DNA of 7,197 nt from NCBI GenBank assembly GCA_002405875.1, contig DHMR01000067.1, positions 1 to 7,197 of the forward strand, given 5' to 3'. The notes below the pieces were generated by a model, which saw nothing but the letters and a program-made list of their open reading frames with translations, had not been told where the DNA came from and searched no databases. Positions 5,462 to 7,197 of the stretch are shown here, piece after piece. This stretch comes from a bacterium UBA4637. GTDB lineage: Bacteria > Bacteroidota > Bacteroidia > Bacteroidales > Bacteroidaceae. The position numbers and the translations under genes were made by a program. Position 1 is the first letter of the stretch. Every line of letters begins with the position of its first letter.

Positions 5462-7197
5462 AAGAAAATGTTTTTCGCCTCGTTGCTGATGGCAGGGGTG
5501 CCTTTGTTGGGGGCAGCCTCGGCTGATGCGGCGGTGCGTGATACAATCAATATAGATAATGGATGGCAATTCCATCGTGGCGATGTGAAGAATATCGCCG
5601 AGTTGAAAACGACCCAAGCTGGGGATGATGTGGTGAACCTGCCTCATGATTTCTTGATTGGGCAAGACTGGGTGGCTCCCGATGCCAGCGAGCGACCGGA
5701 CAATAGCGATGCGGGCAGCAATGTGCGTAGCCGATTGAGTCCTCGAGGATTCAAGGAGATGGGCATCGGTTGGTACCGCTATCAGCTCACCCCGAAGGAG
5801 GAGTGGAAGGGCAAGCGCATCATGCTCGACTTCCAGGGCATCATGCTCGTGGGCGATGTCTATCTCAACGGCAAGCGAATCGGTGGTACGGACTATGGTT
5901 ACCTCGGCTTTGATGTCGATTTGAGCAAACTCTTGAATTGGGGACAGGTGAATGAAATCACCGTGAAGGCAGACACGGGTCAGCCTAACAACTCTCGTTG
6001 GTTTACGGGCGGTGGTCTCTTCCGTGATGTTAACCTCATCGTGACCGACCAGAATCTCTATTTCCCTCGTCATCCGCTCTTCATCCGCACCATCAATAAT
6101 AACGAGGTGAAGATTCAGGCGAACATCGTCAACCAACAGAAATATGCCAAGGACAAGGGCGCGGCAAATAAGGAAGCAGTACGTGCTGCCAAACCTGTAA
6201 TTCCGGTGCAGGTTCGTATCCTTGATGCCACAGGTAATGTGGTGGCGGAGCAGAAGAGCGACATCGACTTCAATGCCAAGTGGCGCGACAGGGAGTATGA
6301 GTTGCCAAGCATTCATCTTGACAATGCCAAGCTGTGGTCGCCAGATACTCCTTATTTATATACAGCCGAGGTTACGCTTTATGACAAGGAAGGTAACGTG
6401 GCTGACCAAATCAAGGAGCCGTTTGGTGTGCGCACTATCGAGATGAACCCTCAGAAGGGATTGTTGGTGAATGGCAAGAAGGTGCTCTTAAAGGGCTATG
6501 CCAACCATCATACGCTCGGCGCCCTCGGTGCTGCCGCTTATCCTCGTGCCATCGAGAAGCGAATCAAGTTGATGAAGGAGTTTGGCATGAACCATATCCG
6601 TACCTCCCACAATCCATATAGCGAGGATTTTCTGAAGCTTTGCGACAAGTACGGTATCTTGGTGGTGGACGAACTTTATGACAAGTGGCTCCAGCAGTAT
6701 GCCGGAGGCAGAGTGTCTTGGGAAAGCCAATGGCAGAAGGACATTCCTGAATGGGTGAAGCGAGATAGAAACCATCCTTCTGTGATCATGTGGAGCTTGG
6801 GCAATGAATTGCAGCAGTATAGCAACCTGCCTTTCAATGATTGGGGGGTGACGGCATATAAGCTCCAGAAGGAGTTGTTGCATCGTTACGACAACACCCG
6901 ACTCACCACCGTGGCGATGCACCCTCGCTATCGCAATCTCGAAACAGACAGCATCCCTGCCGACTTGGCGGTGGCTACGGAAGTAAATTCCTATAACTAT
7001 CGCTATATGTATTTCCCTGGCGATATGAAGCGTTATCCAGAGAAAACCTTCTATCAGAGCGAGGCAAGTACGGCGGCGATGGGACCAAACTTCTACGAGA
7101 TGGATCTCAATAAGGTGCTTGGTTTGGCATACTGGGGAGCCATCGACTATCTCGGCGAGAGCATGGGGTGGCCTGTGAAGGGATGGAACCAAGGTGT
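5459..7197 (+). CDS. Glycoside hydrolase family 2, probable beta-galactosidase (3' end outside window)
   Basis: Retaining exo-glycosidase that likely removes beta-galactose or a related sugar from RG-I side chains. The frame stays open to the right edge: 579 codons are visible of a protein usually 800 residues or more. A signal peptide (KKMFFASLLMAGVPLLGAASADA) implies export. Family 2 landmarks appear in order: the sugar-binding jelly roll (GWQFHRGD, NLPHDF, IGWYRYQL, SRWFTGGGLFRDV), the Ig-like domain (KLWSPDTPYLY, FGVRTIE), then the TIM barrel with HH at 350-351, RTSHNP (His384), DELYDKW (Asp404), acid/base Glu450 in MWSLGNE and the probable nucleophile Glu535 in FYQSEAST. The position after HH, often Asp in Bacteroidota homologues, is Thr352. 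The gene lies 27 bases after the acetylesterase and probably shares its promoter. The family is certain, but GH2 also includes glucuronidases, mannosidases and arabinosidases, so the exact sugar is inferred from context. Confidence 0.88.
   Translation, partial: MKKMFFASLLMAGVPLLGAASADAAVRDTINIDNGWQFHRGDVKNIAELKTTQAGDDVVNLPHDFLIGQDWVAPDASERPDNSDAGSNVRSRLSPRGFKEMGIGWYRYQLTPKEEWKGKRIMLDFQGIMLVGDVYLNGKRIGGTDYGYLGFDVDLSKLLNWGQVNEITVKADTGQPNNSRWFTGGGLFRDVNLIVTDQNLYFPRHPLFIRTINNNEVKIQANIVNQQKYAKDKGAANKEAVRAAKPVIPVQVRILDATGNVVAEQKSDIDFNAKWRDREYELPSIHLDNAKLWSPDTPYLYTAEVTLYDKEGNVADQIKEPFGVRTIEMNPQKGLLVNGKKVLLKGYANHHTLGALGAAAYPRAIEKRIKLMKEFGMNHIRTSHNPYSEDFLKLCDKYGILVVDELYDKWLQQYAGGRVSWESQWQKDIPEWVKRDRNHPSVIMWSLGNELQQYSNLPFNDWGVTAYKLQKELLHRYDNTRLTTVAMHPRYRNLETDSIPADLAVATEVNSYNYRYMYFPGDMKRYPEKTFYQSEASTAAMGPNFYEMDLNKVLGLAYWGAIDYLGESMGWPVKGWNQG

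Noticed and set aside
5432..6316. A minus-strand open frame of 294 codons opposite the GH2 gene
   Set aside because: The plus strand here carries the continuous GH2 jelly-roll sequence. The antisense translation has no family resemblance and no start signal.

Overview
The window reads as a carbohydrate-degradation locus from a Bacteroidota bacterium, most likely a Prevotella/Segatella-type gut or rumen species. This is inferred from the TAnnTTTG-type promoter boxes, A-rich start regions without a Shine-Dalgarno sequence, Sec signal peptides on every complete gene, and the enzyme set. All genes lie on the + strand, and together they fit attack on rhamnogalacturonan-I (RG-I), the branched pectin backbone. 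No SusC/SusD pair and no hybrid two-component or ECF regulator is inside the window, so this is part of a polysaccharide utilization locus rather than a whole one.

Layout. Bases 1-223 are a divergent control region: a good minus-strand promoter (45-75) points out of the left edge, and a plus-strand -7 box (191-198) serves the first gene. Gene 1 (from 224) is a family PL11 rhamnogalacturonan lyase. Its reading frame is broken near 2006-2022, and the missing conserved C-terminus continues in another frame to 2297. Gene 2 (2364-4013) is a secreted protein with two complete CE12-type SGNH acetylesterase domains in tandem. A strong intrinsic terminator (4062-4096) follows, and a new promoter (about 4076-4105) overlaps it. 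Gene 3 (4175-5431) is a second CE12 acetylesterase with an N-terminal beta-rich domain. Gene 4 (5459 to the right edge, cut off) is a GH2 glycosidase, probably a beta-galactosidase, 27 bases after gene 3.

How they fit together (inference from family knowledge): the three esterase domains remove acetyl groups from the RG-I backbone, PL11 cleaves the rhamnose-galacturonate backbone by beta-elimination, and the GH2 enzyme trims galactose or similar side-chain sugars. Transcription looks split into two units, genes 1-2 and genes 3-4.

I do not see an undescribed system here. The points most worth a second look are the PL11 frameshift, the tandem-esterase architecture, the terminator/promoter overlap, and two 14-base tandem repeats at gene junctions, one of which creates the start codon of the GH2 gene.
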